Assembly (NCBI GenBank): GCA_008508345.1 | Contig: QNGE01003068.1 | Location: forward strand, 30,853-94,852 | Source: Paragonimus westermani | Taxonomy: Eukaryota > Platyhelminthes > Trematoda > Plagiorchiida > Troglotrematidae | Direction: 5' to 3' | Length of the DNA: 64,000 nt | Translations under genes and position numbers: made by a program | The notes under the pieces: generated by a model | Databases searched by the model: none | Told to the model about the DNA's origin: nothing | What the model saw: the letters and a program-made list of their open reading frames with translations, nothing else | In this document: piece by piece, positions 10,843 to 24,300 of the stretch | How positions within the stretch are numbered: position 1 is the first letter of the stretch | Layout: each line of letters begins with the position of its first letter

Positions 10843-13800
10843 GTAGTTTACGGAATATATGTTTGGCATGCGGGTTCATGATATACAGATGGATTGATGT
10901 GAGGGTAGTCTCGAACTTGTAATTCGTTTGGTGGATGAAGTTGTACAAGTTTTGAAACCCAAAATCCTCATCACAGGACCGTTTTCCGGTTAGTCCATGT
11001 GATGGTGTCAAGGCTAGCTGCATTGTTTAGCATGCTACCTAGCACGGAAACACGATTACTCACGACACGTCGTATGGAAGTATATGACTAAGCCAATCTA
11101 GTTGTGGTAGCTGTGCTCGTGGCAGTGATCCATGTCATATAGTGAACAGTGTAATGTAGTGTTGACATCGACGATGACAATGTTGACAGAGTCGAAACTG
11201 TTGACCATGTCAAAAGTTCCATATCGAGCTTTGATGGAATAAACATAGCCGCTGTTCTGGTTAAAATTAGCTCTTGAAATGTAGCCTGCTGAATACGATA
11301 CGTTGGATAGGTAATTGTTCTAAATGGGCACAAGCAAAGTTGAGCAATTTATGTCAGGAACATGCACGGAAGAATGCATTGGAGGTTTGGTGATGGGTTT
11401 ACCACGTCCGTTCGGTTGATTGACCAGTAGTCTACCAGTTTCGGAGGAAGTCACTTGAATCCCTACAGTTTAAACTGCTTTAATGGAATAATGTGAAGAG
11501 TGTTTACAAGGGACAGTCTTCTCTATTGAGCTTGTCACAATTACTTGAAAACAATCTAGTACCTTGAATCCCAGCATAGTGGAAAAATAATCTTGAAAAA
11601 CTGAACTTTGTTCATAATAACCCTTTTGCTTCCGCTGGAGCAGAACTCTAGCCTATTGTTTAATATTAGCCCCCAAGCATTTTGATTATGTGGTTCCTTC
11701 TGGCAGCAGAAAACGAAGTGAAATATCCTGAGATTTCAGGAAGCAACGATGAGAACAGTGAATAATTCTGTTTTCTTATGAACCTGGCCGCTTGTTGCTG
11801 TTTTCCATTAGCACAGGAGATATTTCATCAGACACTAGAGTCAGACGTCTACCATAACTAGCTGCTTAACCACATAGATAATCACACTGGTACACAGCTT
11901 TTCCAGTTTTCTCGCGTTTTCTCACCTCATCGACAACATACATGAGGTCATTCTGGACAGTCTAAACTCTGCGGTCTGGTATCTATAGCTGAAATATTCT
12001 AATAAACGCTAGGTGAACTCCCCAAATAGGATGCTGTCTTGGGTTCGCCAGTGTCTAAATTAGATTCTGCCTTTTGTTAAACTTGTCTGTCAACTTAGAT
12101 CAATGACGAGACAACGAAGTAACTCAAACTAACGAACTGCTCTATGCATCCTGAGAGATGAATATTCAACATTTAAACAACCACATCGTCAATAAATAGA
12201 ATCCCCACCAAAATGGGTAAATGAAATTCAAAGCAAATTCCTTTACAAAATTACTGGGAACAATGGGAAGGCGGGCTAAGTGAGAAATGCCAGATGAACC
12301 ATATGCGTGAAAAGGTGCATGTGTAGGTTCAGGAAAGGTCTTTGTTGAATATTCGGATATACATTTAAAAACCTCAGAATGAAGAGGATGACAGGATGTG
12401 GATTTCACCCTGGAGATAACTGACTAGCTGTGCTTCAAAATATTAAGCCACTTTAATATCATTAAGACTGTGACGAGGAACATCGTTACTGTTCAACGAG
12501 AGCATACTGGAGCTTGAAATCAACTGAAAATATTTGGTTAAGAGACCAGGGAAGCTAAGCAGAGAATAGTATAGTCCAATAGGAAGTACACATGGTGAGA
12601 GTACACGAAATGTAGGATAGGATTAAACTGGGTTGAAACCATCTTCAGACGTGAAGCATTAGTCTACTTTTTTAAGTAAACATTCGTGGCGCGAACTGAC
12701 CACGTTAATCTGTGGCTCAATGTGGCACCTGAGTACATAATAGATGAAAGCTTCAGAAGAAACCTGCTTTGAACTTGCTGATTTTTAGTGATTGTTTGCA
12801 CAAAAAGACGAAATAAAACCTCAACACATTTGCTCGTGCTGGATGATAAGAAGAATATATCAGACCACATAAATAACTCATTGAAACTGTTCTGCAATGT
12901 AAGAAGCAGGAAATTTCTGAATGCTCGATATCATAGTCGACAACCTCTGCATAACTTAGCAAGAATGAATCACTTAAAATGGCTTAAACTTGTGATAGAA
13001 ACGTAAATCTGAATAAAAGACGTTTGACCAATCAACTTCCCTGTTTTTGTTGTAATGTTGTTTACCAGGCAAAACTTTCTTCTAAATTTAAAAACCCGCG
13101 TTCTCTTGATTCGGTCCATCAATAAAGAAAGAAGATATAATGAGAGATGTTATCATTCCGTCTACTGTTTTCAGTCAGGAAAGTGAAGCATCAGAATATA
13201 TCAGACGTGCATGTGGAATGGTAACCAACCTGTTAACATGTCCCGATACAGGTTTTCATAATATGTCTTCAGTACTATTGTTCTCTGTAAATAGAAAACG
13301 CATTTTTGGACGGCTTCAAAATAATTATCGCACTCAATGTTGCGTGACAATTGACCAAAAACGACATGCACAACAGCAAGAACTCTCAGATGGACAAGTC
13401 CGATTAAAGCTAGATCTCTGTTCTCAGGACATTTTGGCGCCCATTCATAAACTACCGTTTTGCTGTACTTATCGTAGACCACAAACATAGAAAACCTAAC
13501 GTTTATCGGCGAGCGACAAGTAGAACAGTAATGGAAAAGAAAACGATGATAATCGTACTGAAACGTGTTGCAAGTAAACCAGAGTTAAAGAAAACGTTTT
13601 ACCTACAGGTGCAGTTAATCCCTGCAACCACTGGGTGAGCTGGTTGGTCCTGACTGGTATCTGATAATTACCAATGCTGCCATTTGTGTGACCTCTCAGT
13701 AGAATTAAAGATACCCTGTATTCAAACTAAAATCTGTTCTCGTAGAAATCACTGGTGTAATTATTCAAAAACACCGTTAGCTTAGGCCGATTGTTTGTTT

Positions 13801-14170
13801 GCTCTGATTGGACAGCTTGTCGCTTACCTTCCCTTCGTAATCTCCATTTCTTATCAAATTGTGCTGAACAATTTCGTGTCAGTCTCTCATGTTCTGGCTG
13901 GTTGCAAGAAATTGTTAGTTGTGCTCAGTTGTAAAAAACAATGCATATCAGCGTTCACTCAGCTCGTCCTCAATAAACACATCTGACATTTGAAACAGTT
14001 CATTCCCTTCAGAAGTTTGAACAAAACTGTTAGAACACGAAAACTGTTAGATGCAAGCATTTCGTATTGACTCGTCAGTACCAGATTTACGATAACATGA
14101 AACGGGTTTTTTATATCGAGCAGTTAGGGTAGCAGGGTGGATCGTCAGTTGATGGTTTAGGAAAGGTCAC
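10843..14170. other. No recognisable gene
   Basis: The largest frames (13140-13490 plus, 116 codons; 13201-13488 minus, 95 codons) lie opposite each other over the same bases with no recognisable motif, so neither can be preferred. A minus-strand frame at 11088-11333 is rich in Ser and Thr only because the DNA is low in complexity. No RNA gene or retroelement was recognised. Confidence 0.45.
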
Positions 14171-15890
14171 TTATTCCAGGAAAGGGTCAGGTTTACGAGC
14201 AATTGTTTCTGAACACAGTGTCGGCTTCGGTCGATTGGTTGCGGCCAACTCAGCAAACTGCAAGAATCTTGGATTCGAGTGGCGTAACAGGATTCTGAAT
14301 GCACAAATTGGGTAGCTAACGTGACCAGTGGTCAGGACGTGTCTTGCGACTGCGGGCGCTGGTTGCTTGCGTGTTTCAACCGCATTCTGGTCCTTCTGTA
14401 ATACAGAGCTCTGCACCCATTTGGGCAAACGTTCCTTCACTCTGGAGAACAAGCACCTCTCGGTTCTGCCTATGTAACTTTCATTGCAGTTACATGTAAA
14501 TTGGTAGACACAATGTGAGGTGGCACCGATAGGCTGATCTCCTTTGATTGAAGGGACAGGCAGTTTCTGGGTCCGGGCTAATACACAGAGTTCCGCTGCG
14601 TTAAATGTTCTTTTAATCGAATTCACTAGTCTTTGAGTTGTTTGATGCATGCAATAATCACCTTTAAATGGCAGTTCTATACAAACCCTCTTTTTTCTTA
14701 CTGTGGCCACCTGTTCAGAAGGTGGTTTCGGTTTACTGTGCCTTTCTATGAACCTTTTTGGATACCCGTTAGATTGTAGTGTAGATGTGATCAAGTCTAA
14801 TTCTCTCGCAAGACTATCCTGTGTACAGATTCGCCTTGCTCGTGTGAATAGTGTATTCACTAGTGCGCGTTTGTGATGGACCGGTGTGAAACTACTGAAG
14901 TTCAGGTATTGACCGGACCACGTGGATTTCCTATAGACGGCTCGTTTGATAGAGCCATCCTCCCGGCGACTAATGAGTATGTCTAGAAACGGCAGACAGT
15001 TGTCAGTCTCAAATTCACACGTTACTCTCAGGTTGGGATGACAACCATTGAAGCGCTGCACTAGGTTATCTATTGCCTGCTTAGACCGACTGAATACTAA
15101 TGTATCATCGACGTAACGTTTGTAATATGACAGACTCGCTATGTCTGTAGCTAACTCCTGCTCAATCCTTAACATGAAAAAGTCTGCCAGGATGGGCCCT
15201 AGTGGACTTCCCATGGCTACCCCGTCTATTTGGCGGTAGCACCGATCAAGAAAATGGAAGCTGATGTTTTCGGTACATAACAATAATGCTTCGCTCAGAA
15301 TATCACTAGGCAGAGGCAAAGTAATGTGGCTCATTTCGACGAGCTCACAAATATAATCGATTGTCTCGTGTAGCGGGACATTCGTAAATAGTAAATGAAC
15401 GTCTATGGAACACATCAACTCATTAGCAAGATTGATGTTTTTTAAATCACTGATCAATTCAAAAGAATCTTTAGTAGAATGTGTTTGAAACTTTCGTTTC
15501 AATGGAGTTAGGATTGCGACTAACTAAAGTGCCAATTTATGATACGGAGAATTGGTCATTGCCAGGATAGGCCTAAGAGGAATCCCAGAATTGTGTTTTA
15601 GGGAGGCCGTAGAGCTGAGGAGTCGACGACCCACACGGTTTAAGAGCTTTGTACGTCCTGTCATCGATTAAGCGCAGCTGTAAGAGGAGTTCGAGATGCC
15701 GTGCTATGCGACCTTCTATTTCAGTGACGTTTTCTACGGTGTCTATTTGCTGAAACTTCGTTCGGTCCTCTAGCATTGACATCTTCTGTACATATGCGTC
15801 CCTGTCTAAAATGACTGTCCCAGAGCCTTTGTCTGACATTGTTAACTGGCCTGAAATCGTGTCTGCTGGGATCAGACACTGGTATCAACC
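14171..15890 (-). pseudogene. Penelope-like retroelement A: reverse transcriptase plus GIY-YIG endonuclease, disrupted
   Basis: A 443-codon open stretch (15502-14171) carries the core. RT motif A is near residues 33-43 (DVHLLFTNVP), motif B near 91-108 (QIDGVAMGSPLGP) and catalytic YVDD at 130-133, followed by FLDIL near 172 and the thumb region. A GIY-YIG nuclease domain follows, with VYQFTCNC at 332-339, YIGR at 343-346 and KERLPKW near 357-362. His388 and His394 complete the Cys-Cys-His-His set typical of endonuclease-bearing Penelope-like elements. The conserved glutamate-histidine pair before LPKW reads Glu-Arg. The RT N-terminus lies in another frame at 15839-15573 (SDKGSGTVIL, then YGLPKT). 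A frameshift near 15587-15596 and an in-frame TAG at 15524-15526 separate it from the main frame, and a TGA lies further upstream at 15885-15887. The element copied itself through RNA by target-primed reverse transcription. This copy is inactive, but its catalytic residues are intact. Confidence 0.93.
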
Positions 15891-16138
15891 AAAACTGTTG
15901 TTCAGTTTTATCGTGTAGTTTCTAGTTTATCCGTCGTAGATGGCATGCGTGTATACGTTGCTAGAACTGATTAATATTCTTAGCAGAAGTCCTCACTTAT
16001 TAAACCGCAGAAGTAACAAGGCGATGAGCCAACACCTTCAAATAGGTTCAATCAAAACGTGTCATAATGTGAACCGCAAACTTCGAGAAATGGTTGTTAA
16101 CGAATGAAATTAAAGGCAGCCGTTGAACTTCATGTAAT
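15891..16138. other. Spacer between two Penelope-like relics
   Basis: About 250 bases. Minus-strand translation upstream of 15890 stays weakly reminiscent of the start of the element A protein (to about 15,930) but is interrupted by stops. The rest shows nothing recognisable. Confidence 0.35.
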
Positions 16139-16625
16139 TAGTTGGACTTGGGAGGAACGCTGACGATGTCTGTGTAATGTTCGGCGTTTAGGAAGTATAT
16201 GACAAGAGGGCAAACGGTCCTAATCCAGGCCGGGTAATCTTCCTTATTCCTTTTTGACATGTGCCCCCCCAGTACGACCAACATACTGTGGAGTAAAACA
16301 GCAGCATGAAAACAAATACACTTGCAGTGTTCGAATGTGGACTGTCAGATTGTCTGCCGCACCCAATCTTATCAAAGTCAACTTCCAAATATCGCCAGCA
16401 TAAAGGCACTTCCTAACGACCGGTATGTGCAAGGGCTAAACTGAACTGTCACAATATCACCTTTAAAAAGAATCTTTACGAACACCGCTCTCTTTTCAAC
16501 AGCAGGAAATATCTTATGCAAGATCTGGACCTTCGTATTTGAAGGGATGAACTGCTCCAGAATATTTTCCCTTGAAGGTTCTGAAACACTCCAAGTAGTT
16601 GTTCCATTGCGCCATCCGAACAAAC
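16139..16625 (-). pseudogene. Penelope-like retroelement B, 3' fragment with degraded GIY-YIG domain
   Basis: Minus-strand translations in shifting frames show a Penelope-like order. First comes the linker after RT (VFVKILFKGDIV near 16480-16440). Next is LTVHIRTLQVYLFSC with YVGRT (near 16350-16270), equivalent to the VYQF and YIGR blocks of element A. Then HMSKRNKEDYPAWIRT (near 16260-16215) matches the block after the nuclease motif, and the frame ends at a TAA at 16139. At least two frameshifts are needed. Its C-terminus differs from that of element A, so it is a different family. The frame upstream (16783-16514) is open for 89 codons but I could not match it to an RT region. Confidence 0.6.
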
Positions 16626-17889
16626 CTTTCTTGCTCTGGTTTCCAGACCCTGAGCCAGATTTTGTTTCCGTCTAATGGCCAGAAGCTAATTTGGTATAGT
16701 GACCTATCCACGATACTCCTAGCTTCCCCTCCTCTCCGAATTGGCGTTAAAGTCGATAATTGGTCCACATGTACTGCCTGCAATCGTTTTCACTTGTGCA
16801 AAATAAATGTGCTGAAACCTCGAAAGATCCGTATAACATATTACCGATCGTAACGCATGTTTGAATCAGATTTGTCTAATTCAAATCAACTTGGGACAAG
16901 TGCTTATCAGATAACTGGCCAAAGTAGTGGGGTTACAAATCGGGCTACGTTTGGCGCTCTCGTCTGAAACACATCACGTTTGTCTCTAAGACAATGTATA
17001 ATATTTGATGCGTGTGATTTGACCTCCTTTAGGAAAATCTTAAACCAAACCGCAAAAACCGGTATGCTATCCTTCAATCTCAGCTGACACGACGAACAAC
17101 TTGCTTGTTTAAAACCACCAGACTAAACTGTACTTTCGACCACACAAACACACTCGTGATGCTCTTTTACTCTGTCCGGACAAATTCGAGTTATCTTGGC
17201 AACTGATAGCAACTATGTTCGCTAAAGGGTGTTTCCCCCTTGCGACTTGATTTGTCGATTTCTGAAGGTCTAACAAATGAAATCTGACACAGCAGGATAC
17301 AGGTAGAGCTAGGGTGAAGGTCACGACGTCCAGGCTGCCGAGTTTGGTGTTTATCACCAGCATTTCAATGCGGTGTCATGCTGAGCTCCCAAAGTAAACG
17401 AAGCGACTGTACATTTATGGATATACAAGGGTGAACTTTCATTCCTATTTGGCGGGACCTTGACACCTGGCTGAACACTTTTATTTGTGATAATGGACGG
17501 AACGCCGAATACGTTGATATGTGCCACCTCATGATGGCTTTTTATCGCGTGATTAGCAAGTTATCAGATCGAAGATACTGTGATGAAAATATTGCTGACT
17601 GAATGTTTTCACTGTTTGTTAAAGTAGGAATAAGCACGGAATTTAAGCGTGCCGACTAAGTTTATCCTGAAGGGACTTTCAGTGAAGGGATGACATGGAA
17701 GAATCTAGCAGGGGATAAGGTTGAAGACGATAGAACCGACCAGTATTGATCGGCTACCTGAGTATGGCTGGGTAGTGAGCTCTAGGTCAGCTATTCTTAC
17801 GTGTAAAGCTTTGCACGTGCAGTTATCTTTAAAGCCATTTCTAGCTGGTTCTTACTTACCTGAGGGGCGGAAGTGGAAATGAGATGAAC
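16626..17889. other. No recognisable gene
   Basis: Frames are under 90 codons with no motif. The minus frame 16514-16783 could be the decayed upstream part of element B, but this is not demonstrated. Confidence 0.4.
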
Positions 17890-18320
17890 TGGAGAACGGG
17901 CAGGTTGACGTGAATAAAAAGTGGAGATAGGAGAAAGAAGAAATTTGTTGCAGAAGAAAGAATTAAAGGGAAAAAGGAGATTTATGCGTAGTAGATCAGG
18001 AAAAAGAGTAAAAGGGGGAGTGGAGGAGTTGAACGACGAAAGGACGCGGAATACTAGAAAGAAATTAATTTGCAGGCAAGGAAGAAGAGCCATCGGGAAC
18101 AGAATGAAGCAAAAGAGCACAGAAGTAAGGGTTATTACATTGGTGATGGTAACGATGATTATGAAGACAGCAACGGGAAACGCGACAAGGATAGAGGAGG
18201 AAGAGGATGAGGAAAAGAAGAACAATAAAAAAGGGTTGATTGAGTAGATGACGTGGAACAGTAGGGAGAGGTAGAAGAAAACGGGAAAGGTGTAAATGGA
18301 GAATAAGAGGGAGCAAATGG
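17890..18320 (+). repeat. Purine-rich, strand-asymmetric tract
   Basis: Over roughly 430 bases the plus strand is dominated by A and G, with runs such as GGAAGAAG and GAGGAGGAAGAGGATGAGG. The minus strand is correspondingly pyrimidine-rich. The 108-codon plus frame (17921-18247) is mostly Lys, Arg and Glu. The minus frames are Ser, Pro, Leu and Phe. Both are what such base composition yields in any frame, so I do not call a protein. It is an imperfect polypurine tract rather than a clean tandem repeat. Confidence 0.7.
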
Positions 18321-21300
18321 AACATATCCGGAAAAGTTAGGAATGTAGTTAGCACACTTGCACGACCACGCGAATAGTGTTTCGGTACACCTGTAATTTC
18401 TGCTTCCGAAATTCAGTGCAACCGAGCAGAATTCAAACCAACGACATGATCCACATGCCCCTGCATGGTGTATGCACAACTACTTGGGCTGCATCGTCAT
18501 ATCAGTCATTGTGAATGTAAACCATACGAATACATATTGGAGGCCACGTTACAGAAGAGTTACAGGAAGTGGATTGCAATGTGTCATAATACGAACTTAC
18601 GGTCTGGTTACCAGCGCGTCCTGAAGAAATGATTTATGGGGCGTGTGGTGGCAGTTTATCTACAATAGTGTCCGTCACCGCTCTATTGAATTATCGATTG
18701 ACGGAGAGAGAAACCGGTTGCCCAGGAGCTTTTCTAAACCCAATGGTAAACATCAGCTCAGTAGATAGTCCATAACGGGCAATGTCTCAGCTAGACACTG
18801 CTCTCCGTAACCAATAGAAACGCAGTATTATAATTCATCTGAGAGAGACGACCATTTTCTCCTGAATCTCATATTACCTTCTAGACAGATAAACGGACAA
18901 GTAAGACTCCTTTCACATTACTGTGTATAAAAGGGCCCATTCATGCGTTCACCTCATCCAACAACTCATTTTGATTATAACACCATCTAGCGCGCAGTGT
19001 TACATGTGGTTGAACAGGATGAAACAGTTCGTCTTGATCTACAACCGGCCTAGTACTTGATGCGATAAAAAGAGGGTGAATGGAAGGATTCTGGATTCAT
19101 GGGAGCCTGAGTACACAACAATCCTGTCCAGGTCATGGGCAGCTGACCGATGAATGGTCTCAGACGGAAAGAACTCAAGTATTAAAAATGAGGAAGCCCA
19201 CACTAGAGATCTGTGGTGGTCCGTTACATACCTCGAAGCCATTCTGATAGGTTATACGCCTCGAAAATTATTCGTTCCTTCTGAATACCATATGAAGGAT
19301 GATGTGAGATGGATCTTGGTGACTGAACGTGTTAACGTATTCTCCCTTGGCCTCTCCCATGGATGATCCACTTATTCCCGAATTTCTTAGTCTACCGCCC
19401 TCCGGAACCGAAACACGATTACAACAATAGTCACAGCAATTATTCTGTCATGCCTCCCGGTTCCGTTCTCCGTGTCTTTTTGACATTGGTATATATTTAT
19501 CAGCTCTTCCTTTTCTCAGTTATCTGACATCTTGAGACATCCCAGAGTGCTTGTGAATGATTTGAGATAGACAATTTACGGATAGTAAGTTTACGAGACA
19601 GAATGGGGTATCTGAAAATGAGAGTAAACCGTGTTACCAAGTCAACAGTCTGCGGACCCGGTGACACTGGGTTCGACGATTTTAGGGTACAGAATTATGG
19701 AACTGAATAGTGCGAGTAACGCAGTCTGGCATGTACGTCGCAATCACAAACCACTACCACAGTAAACCTACTCTCGAAGTGTCATAATGTATGGAGAAAT
19801 GTTTTTCCTTCCAACTCCAGATTACCGTAGAAATCGTAAGAAATCAATCGTATAAACAGCTGATTTTGACCATTCTCATCAGTACTTTACAACTGCATAA
19901 TGGGCGTGCTATATGAACTCACATATGAACTAAGATAATCCAGCTGAATTATTTCAACTGACAGACCCGGGATGAATTGACTCGTACTGCCGTACGGTAT
20001 GTGTGCTGGTGGATATGGAAGAAACGTCACGCATGTTTACTGCGAGAAACCCTGGTCGACGTCACGTAGTTTGCGTTTGCTCAGGTTTCAGCTGACTTGC
20101 GGATAATCTGTCTGGGGAGATAAACGATTGAAAGGAAATTTATTCCCCATCAGATGTTTGCAGAAAAAATACCTAGTCTTATCGGTGGCAAACTCGAACT
20201 TATCGTCAAAAGTAGGGCTATTCGTCATCAAACTGACGGCGTAACAGCAAACCTAAGATGGGTCTGCGACCGATGTAAATAGACTCAGTAGAGTAAAACC
20301 GGGTCATTCAGCGAAAATAAAACGGTTCGTAGACCGAGCTACATCATCGGTCTCCACTACCACGAATGACCGAGTGGAAAATGGTACTGGGAGCAATGCC
20401 CTTGAACAAGTAGCTATTCAGTGACTAGACCAACTCGCCAAACACGCCTTGGAACTGTTCCCAGCAGAATTCTAGAAATCCATTAAATATCTTATATTGA
20501 AGATCTAGAATGATAATAATCAAACATTTCCTAAAGGTAAGTGGTTATGTAAAACTAAGCAAAACGCCGAGCCACCCACAGAGAATAAATATGATCGTTT
20601 AACCACCCCACCCCCGTGAGATTCAGATACAAGAAATATTCAGTCACCTCTACAAGAAAACAATAGGTCGGGATTTTTCCATAGTAGCTATTTGCTCCAG
20701 TCTCATTTCTGTCCAACTACCCCCCTTCAATCTAAAGACCAGCCTCTGGTCCACGCCAAGATACACCTCAGGTTTGGTCGTTTCGTCAATATTCGTCTTC
20801 TTTTGTGCACACGTGGTGACCCACAACAGGTTGAGAAACATGCAAAGTTCTTCAGAGTTTTTCCTCTGTGGATAATTTCCTGTCCATTTGTCCAGTTGGA
20901 GCAATCATCAAATCATTCATCGTTCTGTCTGTTGCACTGACCATAGGCTTCTTCCTGTTATTTAAATCATACAACAGTATCACCTCTCTCCTAACTGAAA
21001 GTGCGAATCAGGACCGAGGGCTGCACCATTTTTGCTGCTTGTGTCCTGCGTTTTTCTAATCCAGAATTAATGATAATACACAGAAATCCACATGGCCCCG
21101 AAGCCTCGGGGTTTTCACTGATTTGTTCATCCCCATTTGTTCTCTTTTAATCTATGACACATTTACACAACCTACTTGATTCAGCTCACTTAAACCACTT
21201 GTTGCGCGTGGGTGCCATTCTGATAGAGCAATCCGCTGGTATGCTGATTTGCTTAAGAGGTCCAGCACGGCAAGCAGCACACTTCGAAGAAATATTGGTA

Positions 21301-24300
21301 TATCTTGCATGGGGACATTTGTCAATTCTAAACCCCTCAGATACCAGGCTTTAGGCGGAATCTGTCTGGTGTTCTAACTCGACACAAAAGTGAAACTGGT
21401 GACCGATCAGTGGCAGTTAAGCATTAGTGTGAACCACTAATGTATTGCTGTCTGTGATGATGATGATGACCGATCATGAAAACGAAGTTGACTATGCCAT
21501 CCCGACAAGTTTTTAGTAGAATTCAATTGGTGGCCGCACAAAGATCTGGGCGATATTTTTACCTGGATTTCCTACAAACGTTTCTCAAAAAAGCTTAGGG
21601 CATTTAACGAAGAATCATCCCTATCAAAGTTTTCTCATCAAAGGGGAGTAACTGGAATAAGTAAGTTCCCGGCCTTCGAGAATACGCTTAAAAATCTCGT
21701 TTACCGATTTGGAATAGATCATGTTTCCGGTGAGTACAAATGACTTACATAACTACGTTACTGTCCGTTTGGGAGACTCTTTGGCCTACTATTTATCCAC
21801 TGGTAGTTAGTGGTACTGTCTAAACAGTCCTCGCCTTTAATAAGGAAAAATTACCACTTCTATCAACGGTGATGTGGTCGATTTAATATTTCCAAGGCCA
21901 GCTAAAGTCACAAAACGCTTTTTTTCATTAGAAGGCGAAGTTTCCATTCGGATTTCTACAGTCGGAAGTAACGCTTTTCGGATAGTGGGGTGCACGTGTG
22001 ACATCTACTAGGTGTTATGCGCGCAGGTAGCCAACTCCCGATGAAATGATCACATCCCACTATATAGCTAAGGTAGTGTACGTCAACATTTCACTTCACC
22101 TCCTAATTTCAGGTTGAAAATTGCGCGCTTTCTAAACTAGCTGACAGCGTTATGCTTGATTACCATTTACCTCCTACCTTATAATATAAACGCCCTGCGC
22201 CTCGGATATATAAAAGAGACATTTAACTAATCTACTGGTGTTTCAACTCCTTGACGGAATTAGTTCCGACGCCTGAAATTGGGTGTTTGCTCGTGAACTG
22301 TTCTTGGTATTCCACTAAGAATTAGTATACAGAGTTGCCTGCCAAATAAGTGTCTTACAATGTGTCAGCGCCACCAACTTTCAACTGTTTGTCAAAAATC
22401 CAAACAGGGGGACTTGAGTAAGACAACGTAAAGTAAGTTTTCGACCGAATACTCTTCATGTGTACGCAAATCTTGCAATAAAGTCGAGTGAAGCCGAGGC
22501 GTAGATCACACTAAGTTTTGCATAATGCAAAAACGAAACATTTTTACCCAGTCATGTTGAGGTGCCACTTTAAGGTGAAGCTTCAATGAAAGTGCTGCCA
22601 GCAAGTAAGTTTTGTGCTAAAGATTGATTGACAAATAGGCGGTTTGAGGATATCTTCTGTAGTTCATTAAACATTCATATAACATAAGAATCCTTGTCCT
22701 TATATGGATCGAACAAAAGAGCAGCCAACCGGACGCGTTGTTTGTTCGTTATTTAGCCCATCAAAAACCGACTGGACGCTGGCTCGTGACTTTCTTGTCG
22801 GGGTAAAGAATAATGTCATCTACATCGTCTCACCAACGACAAGTTGACTGGAGGCCGTGAACTACTTGGTGATTTCCTAGTGCATTCTAATCACAGAATA
22901 CAATATTTCACAACCTGATTAAACGTAGTTTAACTGTTTCTGTCAGTTGCTTTCAATTTGTTCTTTGGTGTAAGACAGATTACACCGAAGGACTCGATCG
23001 GAGGGAAGCAATGATTCATGCTAATGAGCTATGCTGCACTTAAAGTGCCTATCTACTTCTTCGATCCCTCAGGAGTTCCAACCATATTACTGTCACTGAT
23101 TCGACCAATTCCTTAATGATAATAACAGACAACATGCAGGTGATGCTAGAATGAGCTTATGAAAAAGTCTACGGGCGTTTTACTCTGAAGGTCAACAAAA
23201 CTACAAATGTAACTCACAAACGATTGTTTCATGTGACACTATTAACGATTGAATAGAGAACAATCAGACCCATATACTTCGTTAGTTTGGACTGAAAGAG
23301 ACTAGCAAGAACTAACCGTATATTGACTTACTATAAAAAAAAATCGCCCGGGATTACTACAATGAAGTGATTTTGTCAACGTCTGTATTGATGGTACCCC
23401 CTAGAGCAAGAACTTGTTGATGTTTTGAAATACGACCTATGGGTGTCAGTTATCCCAAAGTTCAGTTGGCAAACGCTTTTTTAGAAGAGTGTGCAAAAGT
23501 GGAAAACAGAGCTAATGACTTTTGCGAATTACAACTAACTATTTCTGTATCGTCCGGCGTGAAAGACTCACCTTAGAAGAGCACGTTATATTGTACCTTA
23601 GGTTTTTGTCTCTAAGTGGCTCAAAGAAGCACTATCGCCACAGCAAGACAACTTAAGGACTTCAAAGAGAAATTAAAATAGCGGCTAACTGAATGAAGAA
23701 AAATCACCAACCCTCTACTCCCTGGTGTATTTGTATGCCCACACAAAAGTACAATAACTCAAAACTTTAAAATATGCTGGGAAATTCCGGTGTTTTTCTT
23801 CCAGACACCACTTATACAACAAAATCCCTTGTAAGGGTCACGAATTCTTCCATAAACTGCAATAGTGCAGGTCTAACAACAAACGAAGAAATCCCACTGG
23901 TTATAAGCTTGATTAGATAAGGCCCAGCCGGGGGTTAATTACATTTCAGTCGGCTAATTTGAGTATGTGATTCTGATTAGGCAACACTGGGTTTTGCAAA
24001 GGGGCCAGTGACTGATGGATAATTTCAGTTGTTAAAACTGCCACCTTTGACCTGTCCATGATGCCAGGAAAAATGTCCCTATCTTCACTCAACGGCAAAC
24101 GGAGTCCGCTTTGTTGCTTTTCATTGTTCTTATTGGAAACCAGTGGTCCTTAAAGGGATACGGTGAGAAACTGGAATAGCTGTGGGGAAAAAATGGGGGC
24201 ACAAAAGCGAGTGAACTGTCAGGGATAAACTTTTAGACCGCTCCAGTGAACAAACTCAGCACCAAATTCATTTGAAAAACCATTAATGTGTAGTTTGACA

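Noticed and set aside
13140..13490. 116-codon plus frame with a 95-codon minus frame opposite
   Set aside because: Both strands are open over the same bases, neither has motifs, start context or splice support.
17797..18479. Lys/Arg/Glu-rich plus frame and Ser/Pro/Leu/Phe-rich minus frames
   Set aside because: They are explained by the purine skew of the DNA, which gives long biased frames without selection for protein.
19640..19700. GGGTTCGACGATT as a possible tRNA B box
   Set aside because: No A box or cloverleaf could be found at the right distance.
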